NCBI GenBank assembly: GCA_002352945.1
Contig: DDHL01000031.1
Coordinates: 570-19,719 of the forward strand
Reading direction: 5' to 3'
Length of the DNA: 19,150 nt
Source of the DNA: Campylobacteraceae bacterium UBA1877
GTDB lineage: Bacteria; Campylobacterota; Campylobacteria; Campylobacterales; Campylobacteraceae
Shown: one piece after another, positions 7,189 to 14,630 of the stretch
Layout of the letters: each line of letters starts with the position of its first letter
Position numbering within the stretch: the stretch's first letter is position 1
Position numbers and translations under genes: made by a program
The notes under the pieces: generated by a model
What the model was told of the DNA's origin: nothing
Databases searched by the model: none
The model's input: the letters and a program-made list of their open reading frames with translations, nothing else

Positions 7189-7708
7189 ATTCCTAATGTT
7201 TAGTGCCTTAAGTGTATTTGCAGTAGCAGTAGCTCTTTTTGCTTATACGCTTCACACTTCAAAGGCACTCTCGTATCTCTCTAGCGATCCAAAGGCGTGC
7301 ATCAATTGTCATGTTATGAATACGCAGTATGCTACATGGCAGCATAGTTCCCACTTTGGAGAAGCAACTTGTGTAGATTGCCATTTGCCAAGGGGCGATA
7401 TAGTTGGAAAATATATTGCTAAGGCAAAAGATGGCTGGAACCATTCGGTAGCTTTTACGCTCCAAAGTTTTGATCATGCCATCAAGATTAGTGATGATGG
7501 AGCAAAAAGGGTGCAAGAAAATTGCGTCTCATGCCATGCTAGTATTGCTTCAACTTTAATTGAGAATGCTGATAAGTATCACCGCTTTGATGATCCAAGC
7601 GTAAAAGAGGGTAGAAGATGTTGGGATTGTCACAAGGGTGTGCCTCACGGGAAGGTTAGAGGATTGAGAACAGCACCTAATAATTTAGGTGTTAAAGAAG
7701 TACTATAA
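7175..7708 (+). CDS. nrfH: Cytochrome c nitrite reductase small subunit NrfH (tetrahaem menaquinol dehydrogenase)
   Basis: Membrane-anchored NapC/NirT-family cytochrome that oxidises menaquinol and passes electrons to NrfA in the periplasm. 177 residues: one N-terminal transmembrane helix (about 6-27), then four haem motifs CINCH (42-46, followed by Met48, the unusual CXXCHXM of NrfH haem 1), CVDCH (66-70), CVSCH (117-121) and CWDCH (149-153). I choose GTG 7175, 4 nt after AAGGAGG, because the product then begins a few residues before the helix, as in Wolinella NrfH; an in-frame GTG at 7136 would add 13 residues rich in Arg. First structural gene of the nrf operon, 13 nt before nrfA, behind an FNR-type box. 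Function is firm; the start is less so. Confidence 0.93.
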   Translation: MKPNKFLMFSALSVFAVAVALFAYTLHTSKALSYLSSDPKACINCHVMNTQYATWQHSSHFGEATCVDCHLPRGDIVGKYIAKAKDGWNHSVAFTLQSFDHAIKISDDGAKRVQENCVSCHASIASTLIENADKYHRFDDPSVKEGRRCWDCHKGVPHGKVRGLRTAPNNLGVKEVL

Positions 7709-7721
7709 AAGGAAGTTAGTT

Positions 7722-9227
7722 ATGAAATATAAACTTTTACTTACAAGCTCATTGGTTGCAATTGTTGCTATGGGGCTTTTAGTGGGCAATATTAATGCTC
7801 GTGAAGAGGAGCGGGTAGAGTTAAATAAGGTAGATGGAATTCCAGAAAATCCTACCGTAAACTCAGAGTGGGCTAGGTACTATCCAAGACAGTATAGCTC
7901 ATGGAAAAAGACAAAAGAGAGTGATAATATTGAAGATTTGGTTGAAAAGAAGCCTCAGCTTGCTGTTATTTGGGCTGGATACCGCTTTGCAATCGATTAT
8001 AACGCCCCTAGAGGCCACTACTATGCAGTTCAAGATAATATTAATTCGCTCCGAACAGGCGGTCCAGTAGATGATAAAACAGGTCCAATGCCAACTGCAT
8101 GCTGGACTTGTAAATCTCCAGATGTTGTAAGGCTTATTGAGGAAGATGGAGAGCTTGAATTTTTTACAGGAAAATGGGCTCGCTATGGTAGTGAAGTTGT
8201 TAATGCAATTGGCTGCATGGATTGTCATGATCCAAAAACTGCCGAGCTTGCTGTTGGCCGCCCTCACTTAAATAAGGGGCTAAAAGCTGCAGGTTTACCA
8301 ACATTTGAAGAGTCAACCCATCAAGAAAAGCGCTCTTTAGTTTGTGCTCAGTGCCATTCAGAGTACTACTTCAAAAAGACTCCATATGTTAACAAAGAGG
8401 GCAAAGAAGCTACTGCTGCTGTTGTAACCTTCCCATGGAGCAACGGTCTGAGTGCAGAGGATATGGAAAAATACTATGATAGCATTGAGTTTTCTGACTG
8501 GACTCATAAACTTTCAAAAACTCCTATGCTAAAAGCACAACACCCTGGATATGAAATCTCTTCTACTGGAATTCATGCCCAAAAAGGTGTCTCTTGTGCA
8601 GATTGTCATATGCCATACACTCAAGAGGGCTCTGTTAAATATTCAGACCACCAAGTGCGAAATCCACTTGAGACAATGGATAGAAGTTGTATGACATGTC
8701 ACCGTGAAAGTGAAGAGAAGTTAAAATCTATTGTAGCTCGTAAATTTGAGCGCAAAGAGTTTTTAATGGAAATTGCTATGGATAACCTAGCAAAAGCTCA
8801 CTTAGAAACTGCCCGTGCAATTGAACTTGGAGCAACCGATGAAGAGTTAAAAGAGATTCGAACTCTTATCCGTCATGGACAGTGGAGATGGGATTACTCC
8901 ATTGCAAGTCACGGCTCATTTTTCCATGCACCAGAAGAGACATTGCGGCTTCTTGCAAGTGCAAACGAAAAGGCTCAACAAGCTCGAATTAAACTTGTAA
9001 AAGTGCTGGCAAAATATGGCAATGCCCAATACATTGCTCCAGATTTTGACACAAAACAGAAGGCTCAAGCATTGGCTGGTGTAAATATGCAAGCTGAGAT
9101 TGATGCAAAGATGAAGTTTAAAAAGAGTTTGGAACAAGAGTGGCATAAGGTTGCAAAATCTAAACAACTTTTAGATGAAGAGAACCGAAAAGATGTAGAT
9201 ACAAAATCATCCTATTTTGGAAATTAA
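7722..9227 (+). CDS. nrfA: Pentahaem cytochrome c nitrite reductase NrfA (ammonia-forming)
   Basis: Periplasmic catalytic subunit that reduces nitrite to ammonia with six electrons, and can also reduce NO and hydroxylamine. 501 residues with a signal peptide (cleavage probably after Asn-Ala26). Five haem sites: the active-site CWTCK (127-131) with lysine as haem ligand, then CMDCH (165-169), CAQCH (208-212), CADCH (292-296) and CMTCH (323-327). Catalytic-pocket residues expected for the family are present: Arg111 region, Tyr215/Tyr216 after haem 3, and His274 in LKAQHPGYE, a stretch that also carries calcium-site residues. ATG 7722 is chosen because AAAAGGAAG (7707-7715) lies 6 nt upstream; an in-frame ATG at 7689 lies inside nrfH. 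Forms a complex with NrfH; its CXXCK haem needs a dedicated lyase, probably the nrfI product downstream. Confidence 0.97.
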   Translation: MKYKLLLTSSLVAIVAMGLLVGNINAREEERVELNKVDGIPENPTVNSEWARYYPRQYSSWKKTKESDNIEDLVEKKPQLAVIWAGYRFAIDYNAPRGHYYAVQDNINSLRTGGPVDDKTGPMPTACWTCKSPDVVRLIEEDGELEFFTGKWARYGSEVVNAIGCMDCHDPKTAELAVGRPHLNKGLKAAGLPTFEESTHQEKRSLVCAQCHSEYYFKKTPYVNKEGKEATAAVVTFPWSNGLSAEDMEKYYDSIEFSDWTHKLSKTPMLKAQHPGYEISSTGIHAQKGVSCADCHMPYTQEGSVKYSDHQVRNPLETMDRSCMTCHRESEEKLKSIVARKFERKEFLMEIAMDNLAKAHLETARAIELGATDEELKEIRTLIRHGQWRWDYSIASHGSFFHAPEETLRLLASANEKAQQARIKLVKVLAKYGNAQYIAPDFDTKQKAQALAGVNMQAEIDAKMKFKKSLEQEWHKVAKSKQLLDEENRKDVDTKSSYFGN

Positions 9228-9234
9228 TTCTACT

Positions 9235-9262
9235 CCAAGGAGGCTTGCCTCCTTGGTCTTTT
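9235..9262 (+). terminator. Terminator-like hairpin after nrfA
   Basis: CCAAGGAGGC (9235-9244) and GCCTCCTTGG (9247-9256) form a GC-rich perfect stem (about 9 bp with a 4-nt loop), followed by TCTTTT. It lies between nrfA and nrfI, so it probably lowers rather than abolishes transcription into nrfIJ, a common way to make less lyase than substrate enzyme. Confidence 0.75.
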
Positions 9263-9294
9263 GCAAGCTTTATTTGTAAGGCTTATAAAAGACC
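9255..9294 (+). other. Second inverted repeat overlapping the terminator's T-tract
   Basis: GGTCTTTTGCAAGC (9255-9268) pairs with GCTTATAAAAGACC (9281-9294) at 12 of 14 positions. It uses the last GG and the T-tract of the preceding hairpin, so the two folds compete. It may protect the 3' end of nrfHA mRNA or modulate read-through into nrfI. Confidence 0.5.
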
Positions 9295-9311
9295 AATAAA
9301 AAGAAAAACAA

Positions 9312-11954
9312 ATGATTATAAAGCTACTCTCGTCACCATATTTGATGCTTGTTGCATTGGTAGTGCTTGGATGCACTGCAGGTGTTGCTACCTTTGTTGA
9401 AAATGATTTTGGAACCTTGACTGCAAGGAGTTTTTTCTACGAATCATGGTGGTTTGGTCTTCTTTTAATTTTTGTGGCAGTTAACATTTTAGCAGTTATT
9501 TATACAAGAAAAATGTGGATAAAACCGTGGAGATTTATTTTGCATTTATCTTTTTTATTCATACTGTGTGGAGCGCTCATTACGCATTTTTTTGCTATTG
9601 AAGGAAGTGTGAAGCTTGCACCAAATGAAGCTAAAGATAGTTTTTTAGGTACAGCTTTTCATTTACATGTAAAGGTGCAAAAAGAGAATAAAAAGATTAT
9701 CAAAAGCTACCCTTTGCCAATAAATGCTTGGAGCAATGCTTTTAATGCTACTTTAAAATTGGATAATAAAGATATTTTACTAAAGCTTGAGTCAGCTAAA
9801 GTTGAAAAATTGGGACTTAGTACAAAAACCAAAGTAGATATTGGCGTTAAAATTGGTGATAAAAAAGCTCTTTTTCAATTAGGCGAAAATGAAAAAATAA
9901 ATAAAAAGCTTGATGGATTTAGCATAACACTCTCATATGCGCCTATGGTTTATAGGCTGCCTTTTGAGATTTTACTAGAGAAGTTTGAGCTTATCTACTA
10001 TCCTGGCGGTTACGCTCCGGCAACTTATAAAAGTAGGGTAAAAATTAAAGATAAAAGCTATGCTATAAAGATGAACGAACCACTTAGGATTGATGGCTAT
10101 AGCTTTTATCAAAGCTCCTACGAAAAAGAGTCATCAATTTTATGGGTTAGTAAAGATCCTGGAAAATGGCCGACATATATTGGCTATGGACTTCTTTTTT
10201 TGGGCTTAATTTTAAATCTTTTTGATCCAACTTCTCGCATTCGCAAATTAGCAAGTAGGGCAAAAAGAGCCGAAATGACACTGTGCCTATTTTTGATTTT
10301 TACTACTTTGCCGCTTTTTGGTGGTGAATATGAGCAAAACTATTTAAATGCTTTGGCTCATGATAGCAAGGCATTATCGCAAGAGTGGGGGAGTTTGATC
10401 GTCCAAACAAAATCGGGTCGCATGATGCCCCTTGATACTCTAAATAGAGAAATTGTACGAAAATTAACTGGAAAAAAAACCCACTTGGGCTTGGATGCAA
10501 ATCAAATTGTTCTTGGGATGTTTACCCACCAGCGTCTTTGGAAACGGCTTGCGTTAATTAAAGTAGATTCAGATAAGCTAAAAGAGATTATTGGCGTAAG
10601 TAAGAGTACTAAGCTGGCAAAATTTGAAGATTTTTTCACCAAACAGACTTATAAGCTTGACTTTCTTGTAAAAAAAGCGCTACAAAAACCCCAAAAAAGC
10701 AGAAACAAATTTGAAAAAGAGCTTTTAAAAGTGGATGAAAGGCTCAATATTGCACTCATGACTTTTTATGGAACCTTTTTTAAATTTTTTCCCAATCAAG
10801 AAGATCCAAATAAGGCTTGGAGAAGTATTGATAAAGTGTATAAAAGTCCTATGAATAAACAAGAAGAGGCTTTAAAAAAAGCAATTGTTCAATTCATGGA
10901 TAAAACCTTTGAGCGCGATTTTAATAAAGCAATAGAGCCCATTAAGCTTATCAAAGCTTATGCAAATAGTTCCAAAATCCATATTCCAAAGCCTTTACAT
11001 GTAAAGCTTGAGATTATGTTAAATAAGTTAGATATCTTTTCAAGATTGATTGGTTTTTATCTTATTTTGGGACTTCTTGCTCTGTGCTTTGGTTTTTATC
11101 AAGCTATTGTAAATAAACGTTTAGCGCCAGTTTTTAACAAAATCTTATTAACTTTTGTCATAGCTGGGTTCATTTTTCACACTTGTGGGATTTTGGGAAG
11201 ATGGATTGTTGCTGGATTTATTCCATTAAGCAATACATACGAGTCAATTATCTACATTGCATACTCATCAATTTTAGCTGGGCTTTTGCTTTTTAAAAGG
11301 AGCTTTTTTGGGCTTGGGGGAGCTTTGATTTTATCAGGAATCTTTCTATTTGTAGCCCATCTTGGAAATATTGACCCAAATATCACCCCTCTTGTTCCGG
11401 TATTGGATTCTTTTTGGCTTAGTTTGCATGTTTCAATTATCACTGCAAGCTATGGATTTTTAGGAGTTGGCGCGCTTTTAGGAGTTGTAGTTTTGCTTTT
11501 ATATGCGTGTTTAAATAGATTTAACATTAAAAATGAGCAGATAAATTACCTTACTAATATCAATGAGATTGCCTTACTTATTGGACTAACTCTTTTAGTG
11601 ATTGGAAATTTTTTAGGTGGCATATGGGCAAATGAGTCTTGGGGAAGGTATTGGGGGTGGGATCCAAAAGAGACTTGGACCTTTATTGCAATTATTACAT
11701 ATGTGCTAATTACTCATTTGAGATTTATTCCAAAACTCTATTCGCCGCTTAATTTTGCCTTAGGTTCAATCTTGGGTTATGGAACTATTTTGATGACCTA
11801 TTTTGGAGTAAATTTCTACTTGGCAGGATTGCACTCATACGCCAAAGGCGATCCAGTTAAAGTTCCGCTTTGGATATATGCCATTTTAGGCTTAGTGGGC
11901 TTAATCTATTTTTTGGCATGGAAAAAATATACATTTTATAAGGAGAGAAGATGA
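9312..11954 (+). CDS. nrfI: Fused CcsB-CcsA cytochrome c haem lyase (NrfI type)
   Basis: System II cytochrome c biogenesis protein that exports haem and attaches it to CXXCH/CXXCK motifs on the periplasmic side. 880 residues: CcsB/ResB part (about 1-320, helices near 8-26, 46-64, 75-94, 285-303), a large periplasmic segment (about 335-575), and the CcsA/ResC part (about 577-875) with the haem-binding WWD motif WANESWGRYWGWDPKE (772-787) and candidate ligand histidines His706 and His841. In Wolinella succinogenes the gene in this position (nrfI, a CcsA1) is the lyase needed for the CXXCK haem of NrfA, which suggests the same specificity here. The ATG has no good Shine-Dalgarno (only A-rich sequence), hinting at low translation. 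Palindrome copies lie at 9662 and 10994. It overlaps nrfJ by 4 nt. Confidence 0.92.
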   Translation: MIIKLLSSPYLMLVALVVLGCTAGVATFVENDFGTLTARSFFYESWWFGLLLIFVAVNILAVIYTRKMWIKPWRFILHLSFLFILCGALITHFFAIEGSVKLAPNEAKDSFLGTAFHLHVKVQKENKKIIKSYPLPINAWSNAFNATLKLDNKDILLKLESAKVEKLGLSTKTKVDIGVKIGDKKALFQLGENEKINKKLDGFSITLSYAPMVYRLPFEILLEKFELIYYPGGYAPATYKSRVKIKDKSYAIKMNEPLRIDGYSFYQSSYEKESSILWVSKDPGKWPTYIGYGLLFLGLILNLFDPTSRIRKLASRAKRAEMTLCLFLIFTTLPLFGGEYEQNYLNALAHDSKALSQEWGSLIVQTKSGRMMPLDTLNREIVRKLTGKKTHLGLDANQIVLGMFTHQRLWKRLALIKVDSDKLKEIIGVSKSTKLAKFEDFFTKQTYKLDFLVKKALQKPQKSRNKFEKELLKVDERLNIALMTFYGTFFKFFPNQEDPNKAWRSIDKVYKSPMNKQEEALKKAIVQFMDKTFERDFNKAIEPIKLIKAYANSSKIHIPKPLHVKLEIMLNKLDIFSRLIGFYLILGLLALCFGFYQAIVNKRLAPVFNKILLTFVIAGFIFHTCGILGRWIVAGFIPLSNTYESIIYIAYSSILAGLLLFKRSFFGLGGALILSGIFLFVAHLGNIDPNITPLVPVLDSFWLSLHVSIITASYGFLGVGALLGVVVLLLYACLNRFNIKNEQINYLTNINEIALLIGLTLLVIGNFLGGIWANESWGRYWGWDPKETWTFIAIITYVLITHLRFIPKLYSPLNFALGSILGYGTILMTYFGVNFYLAGLHSYAKGDPVKVPLWIYAILGLVGLIYFLAWKKYTFYKERR
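9662..9673. repeat. TTTACATGTAAA palindrome, copy inside nrfI (first)
   Basis: Exact copy, read TTA CAT GTA AAG = Leu-His-Val-Lys (residues 118-121) in the periplasmic part of the CcsB half. Confidence 0.9.
10994..11005. repeat. TTTACATGTAAA palindrome, copy inside nrfI (second)
   Basis: Exact copy with flanking C/G making a 14-bp palindrome; again read Leu-His-Val-Lys (residues 562-565), just before the CcsA membrane core. Confidence 0.9.
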
Positions 11955-12244
11955 TACTTAAAAGAGGCATAGTAATTTTGTGCATATCTTTTTCAATGGT
12001 TTTTGCAAACAAAATTCATGAGGCAAAGATTTTAGAAGTTATTAATGCAGGTTCATACTCATATTTGCATTTAGAGGGTAAAAGCAAAAAATATTGGGCA
12101 GTTGTTAATAAAGTAGATTTGCCCGTTAACACATGGGTTCGATTCAAAGAGGAGATTTGGTATGAAAACTACCACTCAAAAATTTTAAATAGAGATTTTA
12201 GCGATATTGTTTTTGGAAGTAATTTATATTACAAGACCAATTAG
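11951..12244 (+). CDS. nrfJ: NrfJ-like small periplasmic protein
   Basis: A 97-residue protein with a signal peptide (about 1-19, ending VFA) and a compact beta-rich body with AKILEVINAGSYSYLHL, KYWAVVN and LNRDFSDIVFG. This pattern resembles the small OB-like 'NrfJ-related' proteins found at the end of nrf clusters in Campylobacterota; their biochemical role is not known. It starts at ATG 11951, inside the last codon of nrfI (ATGA overlap), with AAGGAG (11940-11945) just upstream, so it is translationally coupled to the lyase and probably helps in NrfA maturation or periplasmic quality control. The family assignment is from memory of the motif; the function is inferred from position. Confidence 0.65.
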   Translation: MILKRGIVILCISFSMVFANKIHEAKILEVINAGSYSYLHLEGKSKKYWAVVNKVDLPVNTWVRFKEEIWYENYHSKILNRDFSDIVFGSNLYYKTN

Positions 12245-12348
12245 ATTTATCTAGCAAGGGCATAAAAATTAAAATAAAACTTGGTTTTTGTAATTTGATC
12301 TTAAAAAATTTGAAAATAGAGTGTAACAATATGTGTCAAGGTTGTAAA

Positions 12349-12376
12349 AATTTCATACAATTTATTGTATGAAATT
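12349..12376 (-). terminator. AT-rich hairpin with T-tract on the minus strand
   Basis: Perfect 12-bp inverted repeat (12349-12360 / 12365-12376) with a 4-nt loop. Read on the minus strand it is followed at once by TTTT, so it looks like a Rho-independent terminator for a leftward transcript. It encloses the predicted stop of the broken small gene at 12362-12546. It might also weakly terminate nrfIJ transcripts from the other side. Confidence 0.55.
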
Positions 12377-12546
12377 AAATTTATTTGCAAAAAAGCGAGT
12401 GCCTAAAAGCCCCAAGATTGCATAGTCACAAGAGCAAAAAGCATTAAAAGAAAAAAAATTGTTGCTTTTAATAGAGTGCTTGAGACTTGAAAAAGAGTCT
12501 GGGTCTGGGTATATTTATCTTATGAAGATGCTCGTTTAAGGTACAT
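12362..12546 (-). pseudogene. Probable remnant of a small membrane-protein gene
   Basis: Leftward from ATG 12546 the frame reads MYLKRASS, a TAA (12522-12520), then DKYTQTQTLFQVSSTLLK and a hydrophobic run ATIFFLLMLFALVTMQSWG, then TAG (12405-12403). Restoring one G in the G4 run (12410-12413) would continue the frame as LLGTRFFANKFNFIQ to a TAA at 12364-12362, inside a minus-strand terminator. So a 55-60 residue single-helix membrane protein with one nonsense change and one frameshift is the simplest reading. I do not recognise the family. Alternative: chance hydrophobic ORF in AT-rich DNA. There is no clear ribosome site upstream of the ATG. Confidence 0.35.
12487..12515 (+). promoter_or_regulatory. 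Possible promoter for Crp/Fnr regulator 2
   Basis: TTGAAA (12487-12492), 17-nt spacer, TATATT (12510-12515); start point near 12522, about 70 nt before the gene. The rest of the 349-nt gap between nrfJ and this regulator is AT-rich and holds the remnant gene and hairpin listed separately plus an ATTAAAAG/CTTTTAAT inverted repeat (12443-12472). Confidence 0.4.
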
Positions 12547-12593
12547 GTTTTTAAAGATAGAAAAAGTGTTAAAAATTTGGCAAAAGGAGCATG

Positions 12594-13259
12594 ATGCTGC
12601 AAAAACCGAAGGTTACAGATTTAAAAGCAATCCCCTTTTTTGCCAAGCTTGAAACCTCAGTCCTTGAAGCTTTAAGCAGGTGCAGCTATATTAAAAATTT
12701 TAGTGCAAAAGAGATACTCTATTATGAAAAAGATGAAGATGATTATCTTTATTTTATCATTGAAGGTGGGATAAAATTTTATAAGGTAGATAGGTTTGAT
12801 AATGAAGTGTTTTTATACCACTTAAGCAGCAACCGCTTAGTTTTTGATACTGCAAAATTTTTTGATGAACACCACTTTGTTTGTTATGCAAATGCCGAAT
12901 TTACAGTCGATAGCAAGTTATTGTGTCTTGAGAGTAGAGCTTTTAGAAAAATTATGAACAGCACGCCCTCATTGATGAAAAGGGTGCTACAAGAGTCTTT
13001 TGAGGCTATTTCAAGACTGCAATGTATTATTAGTAGAGATGTTGTTTTTGATGGAATTGCAAAAGTGGCTCATATGATAAATAGTGACTTAGAGCATTTT
13101 AACCGCTTAAAAAAGCACGAAATTGCCTATATGCTTCATATCCAGCCAGAAACTCTTTCAAGAATTTTAAAAAAGCTTGAGCGCAATAAAATTATCTTAA
13201 TTGAAAAAAATTGTGTTATTGTGCAAGATTATGAAGCACTAAGGAAAATTTATGAATAG
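12594..13259 (+). CDS. Crp/Fnr family transcriptional regulator 2
   Basis: A 221-residue paralogue of regulator 1 (shared IPFFAKL/IPFFTKL start, AEF block, and PETLSRxLxxL recognition helix QPETLSRILKKLERN at about 180-194). The beta-roll domain (about 10-120) is followed by the dimer helix (about 122-145) and winged helix-turn-helix (about 165-215). Several cysteines are scattered (around 30, 86, 100, 133, 196), but there is no FNR-type N-terminal cluster, so the effector is unknown. ATG 12594 is preferred over 12591 because the AAAGGAG (12583-12589) ribosome site is otherwise too close. Its stop at 13257-13259 is 9 nt before the P-box sensor gene, whose ribosome site overlaps the stop, so the two are co-expressed. 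Candidate binder of the operator at 7037-7050. Confidence 0.9.
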   Translation: MLQKPKVTDLKAIPFFAKLETSVLEALSRCSYIKNFSAKEILYYEKDEDDYLYFIIEGGIKFYKVDRFDNEVFLYHLSSNRLVFDTAKFFDEHHFVCYANAEFTVDSKLLCLESRAFRKIMNSTPSLMKRVLQESFEAISRLQCIISRDVVFDGIAKVAHMINSDLEHFNRLKKHEIAYMLHIQPETLSRILKKLERNKIILIEKNCVIVQDYEALRKIYE

Positions 13260-13268
13260 GAAGCGTAG

Positions 13269-14630
13269 ATGAAACCGTCGCGAATCAGCACAAAACTTAA
13301 AGTTACTGGCGGATTGCTCTCATTAATGATATTTCTTATTATTGGTTTGACTGTGGCAATGAATGAGCGCTCCAAAAAAGACTCTTTGATTATCAATATT
13401 GCTGGAAAACAGCGAATGTTAACGCAAAAAATGAGTAAAGAGATATTCTTTTTGCGCCATCGAGACGGGTATGATTTTAGGGCTTTTGATGCGGCAATCG
13501 AACTTTTTGGAAACAATTTGAATGATTTGCGCTTTGGAAATGAAGATAGGGGAATTTATGGACCGCAAAATGATGTCGTTAAAAAGAAGCTTGATGAGGT
13601 TTATGGGAAATGGGAGCCATTTTTGGCGCAACTGCAAAAAGTTAAAAATGAAATAATTAGTGTAAGAAGTGATAAAGAGATTCTCTCTAGACAGATTGAA
13701 AATATGTTGGCAATATCTGATAGGGTTGTTCAAGAGATGGTAAGAAAAAACTTTAAAGGCGAATACATTAACATGTCAGGACGCCAAAGGATGCTTACCC
13801 AAAGAATGGGTCTGTTTTTGGAGCGTTATTTACGCACTGATAACCAAGAGGATTATCTTCTTTTTACCGCGGCAAAGGCGCTATATAATCAAACTCTAAA
13901 GGAGTTTTTAGAAGATGAAAACTTTAAAGCCGATGATGAGTTTTATGCTCTTTTAAAGCTTACTCAAAAGCATTGGATTGATTTTGAAAACTATTTGATG
14001 AATCTACTAAAAATTGAAGATAGCATCAATAGCTCAATTGCTTATATTTACCAAAACAATGTAAAACTTCTTGATGCGATGGATGAAGCAGTATGGCTCT
14101 ATACAGAATATAGTGAACAAAAAAATCAACTATTTTTAAATACTCTCTATTTGGCTGCAATTGTTGCTTTGATTGTTATTTTATACGCTTTTACTGTCAC
14201 AAAAGATATGCTAAATAATATTGATAGATTTGTTGAGCGGGCAAAACAGTTAGCAACTACCACGACTGTTAATCCAGAGGTGGTGGCGGCCTCTGACAAA
14301 ATGGAGGTGGAATTACAAGAAGCCTCTTCATATTTGCAAACGTATGTAAATAAAGTTAGCAAAGCTATGAGTAGTTCTGAAAAGGCTATCAAAGAGGCTG
14401 AAAATGCGATAATCAAACTCCAATCCCTCTCTGAAGAGGTTGATGAAGCTTTAAAAGATTTACAACTTGATGAAGATACAAAAGATAAACTAGATCAAAG
14501 CATGAACCAAACTGAGGATGTAGCCATTGAGTCGAGTGAAAGCCTTTTACATGTAACCAAAATGCTCCAAAAGCTAAAAGATAATCTCCATACAATATCC
14601 CAAAATACGCCCCCTTCAAAACCTATGTAA
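13269..14630 (+). CDS. Membrane sensor with two NarX/PilJ-like P-box modules, no output domain
   Basis: A 453-residue inner-membrane protein: helix 1 (about 13-31), a periplasmic helical region to about 290, helix 2 (about 292-310), then a cytoplasmic coiled coil to the end. The periplasmic part holds two copies of the PilJ/NarX type N-terminal sensor motif, AGKQRMLTQKM (45-55) and SGRQRMLTQRM (170-180); the corresponding P-box binds nitrate/nitrite in NarX and NarQ. Unlike those proteins there is no HisKA/HATPase, GGDEF or chemoreceptor hairpin tip; the roughly 140 cytoplasmic residues are low-complexity coiled coil. ATG 13269 has AGGAAG (13258-13263) overlapping the stop of regulator 2. How the signal leaves the protein is not evident; coupling to regulator 2 by proximity or protein contact is inference. 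Palindrome near-copy at 14546, full copy at its stop codon. Confidence 0.85.
   Translation: MKPSRISTKLKVTGGLLSLMIFLIIGLTVAMNERSKKDSLIINIAGKQRMLTQKMSKEIFFLRHRDGYDFRAFDAAIELFGNNLNDLRFGNEDRGIYGPQNDVVKKKLDEVYGKWEPFLAQLQKVKNEIISVRSDKEILSRQIENMLAISDRVVQEMVRKNFKGEYINMSGRQRMLTQRMGLFLERYLRTDNQEDYLLFTAAKALYNQTLKEFLEDENFKADDEFYALLKLTQKHWIDFENYLMNLLKIEDSINSSIAYIYQNNVKLLDAMDEAVWLYTEYSEQKNQLFLNTLYLAAIVALIVILYAFTVTKDMLNNIDRFVERAKQLATTTTVNPEVVAASDKMEVELQEASSYLQTYVNKVSKAMSSSEKAIKEAENAIIKLQSLSEEVDEALKDLQLDEDTKDKLDQSMNQTEDVAIESSESLLHVTKMLQKLKDNLHTISQNTPPSKPM
14546..14557. repeat. TTTACATGTAAC, near-copy of the palindrome inside the P-box sensor
   Basis: Eleven of twelve bases match; read TTA CAT GTA = Leu-His-Val. 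Only 87 bp from the next full copy. Confidence 0.7.

Noticed and set aside
7106..7190. Known riboswitch or tRNA fragment in the G-rich nrf leader
   Set aside because: I compared it by eye with cobalamin, TPP, c-di-GMP and tRNA-Leu/Ser patterns and found no consistent match; the leader-ORF reading explains it better.
7899..8267. Long antisense reading frame on the minus strand inside nrfA
   Set aside because: It is a shadow of the well-supported nrfA reading frame, with no ribosome site and no domain.
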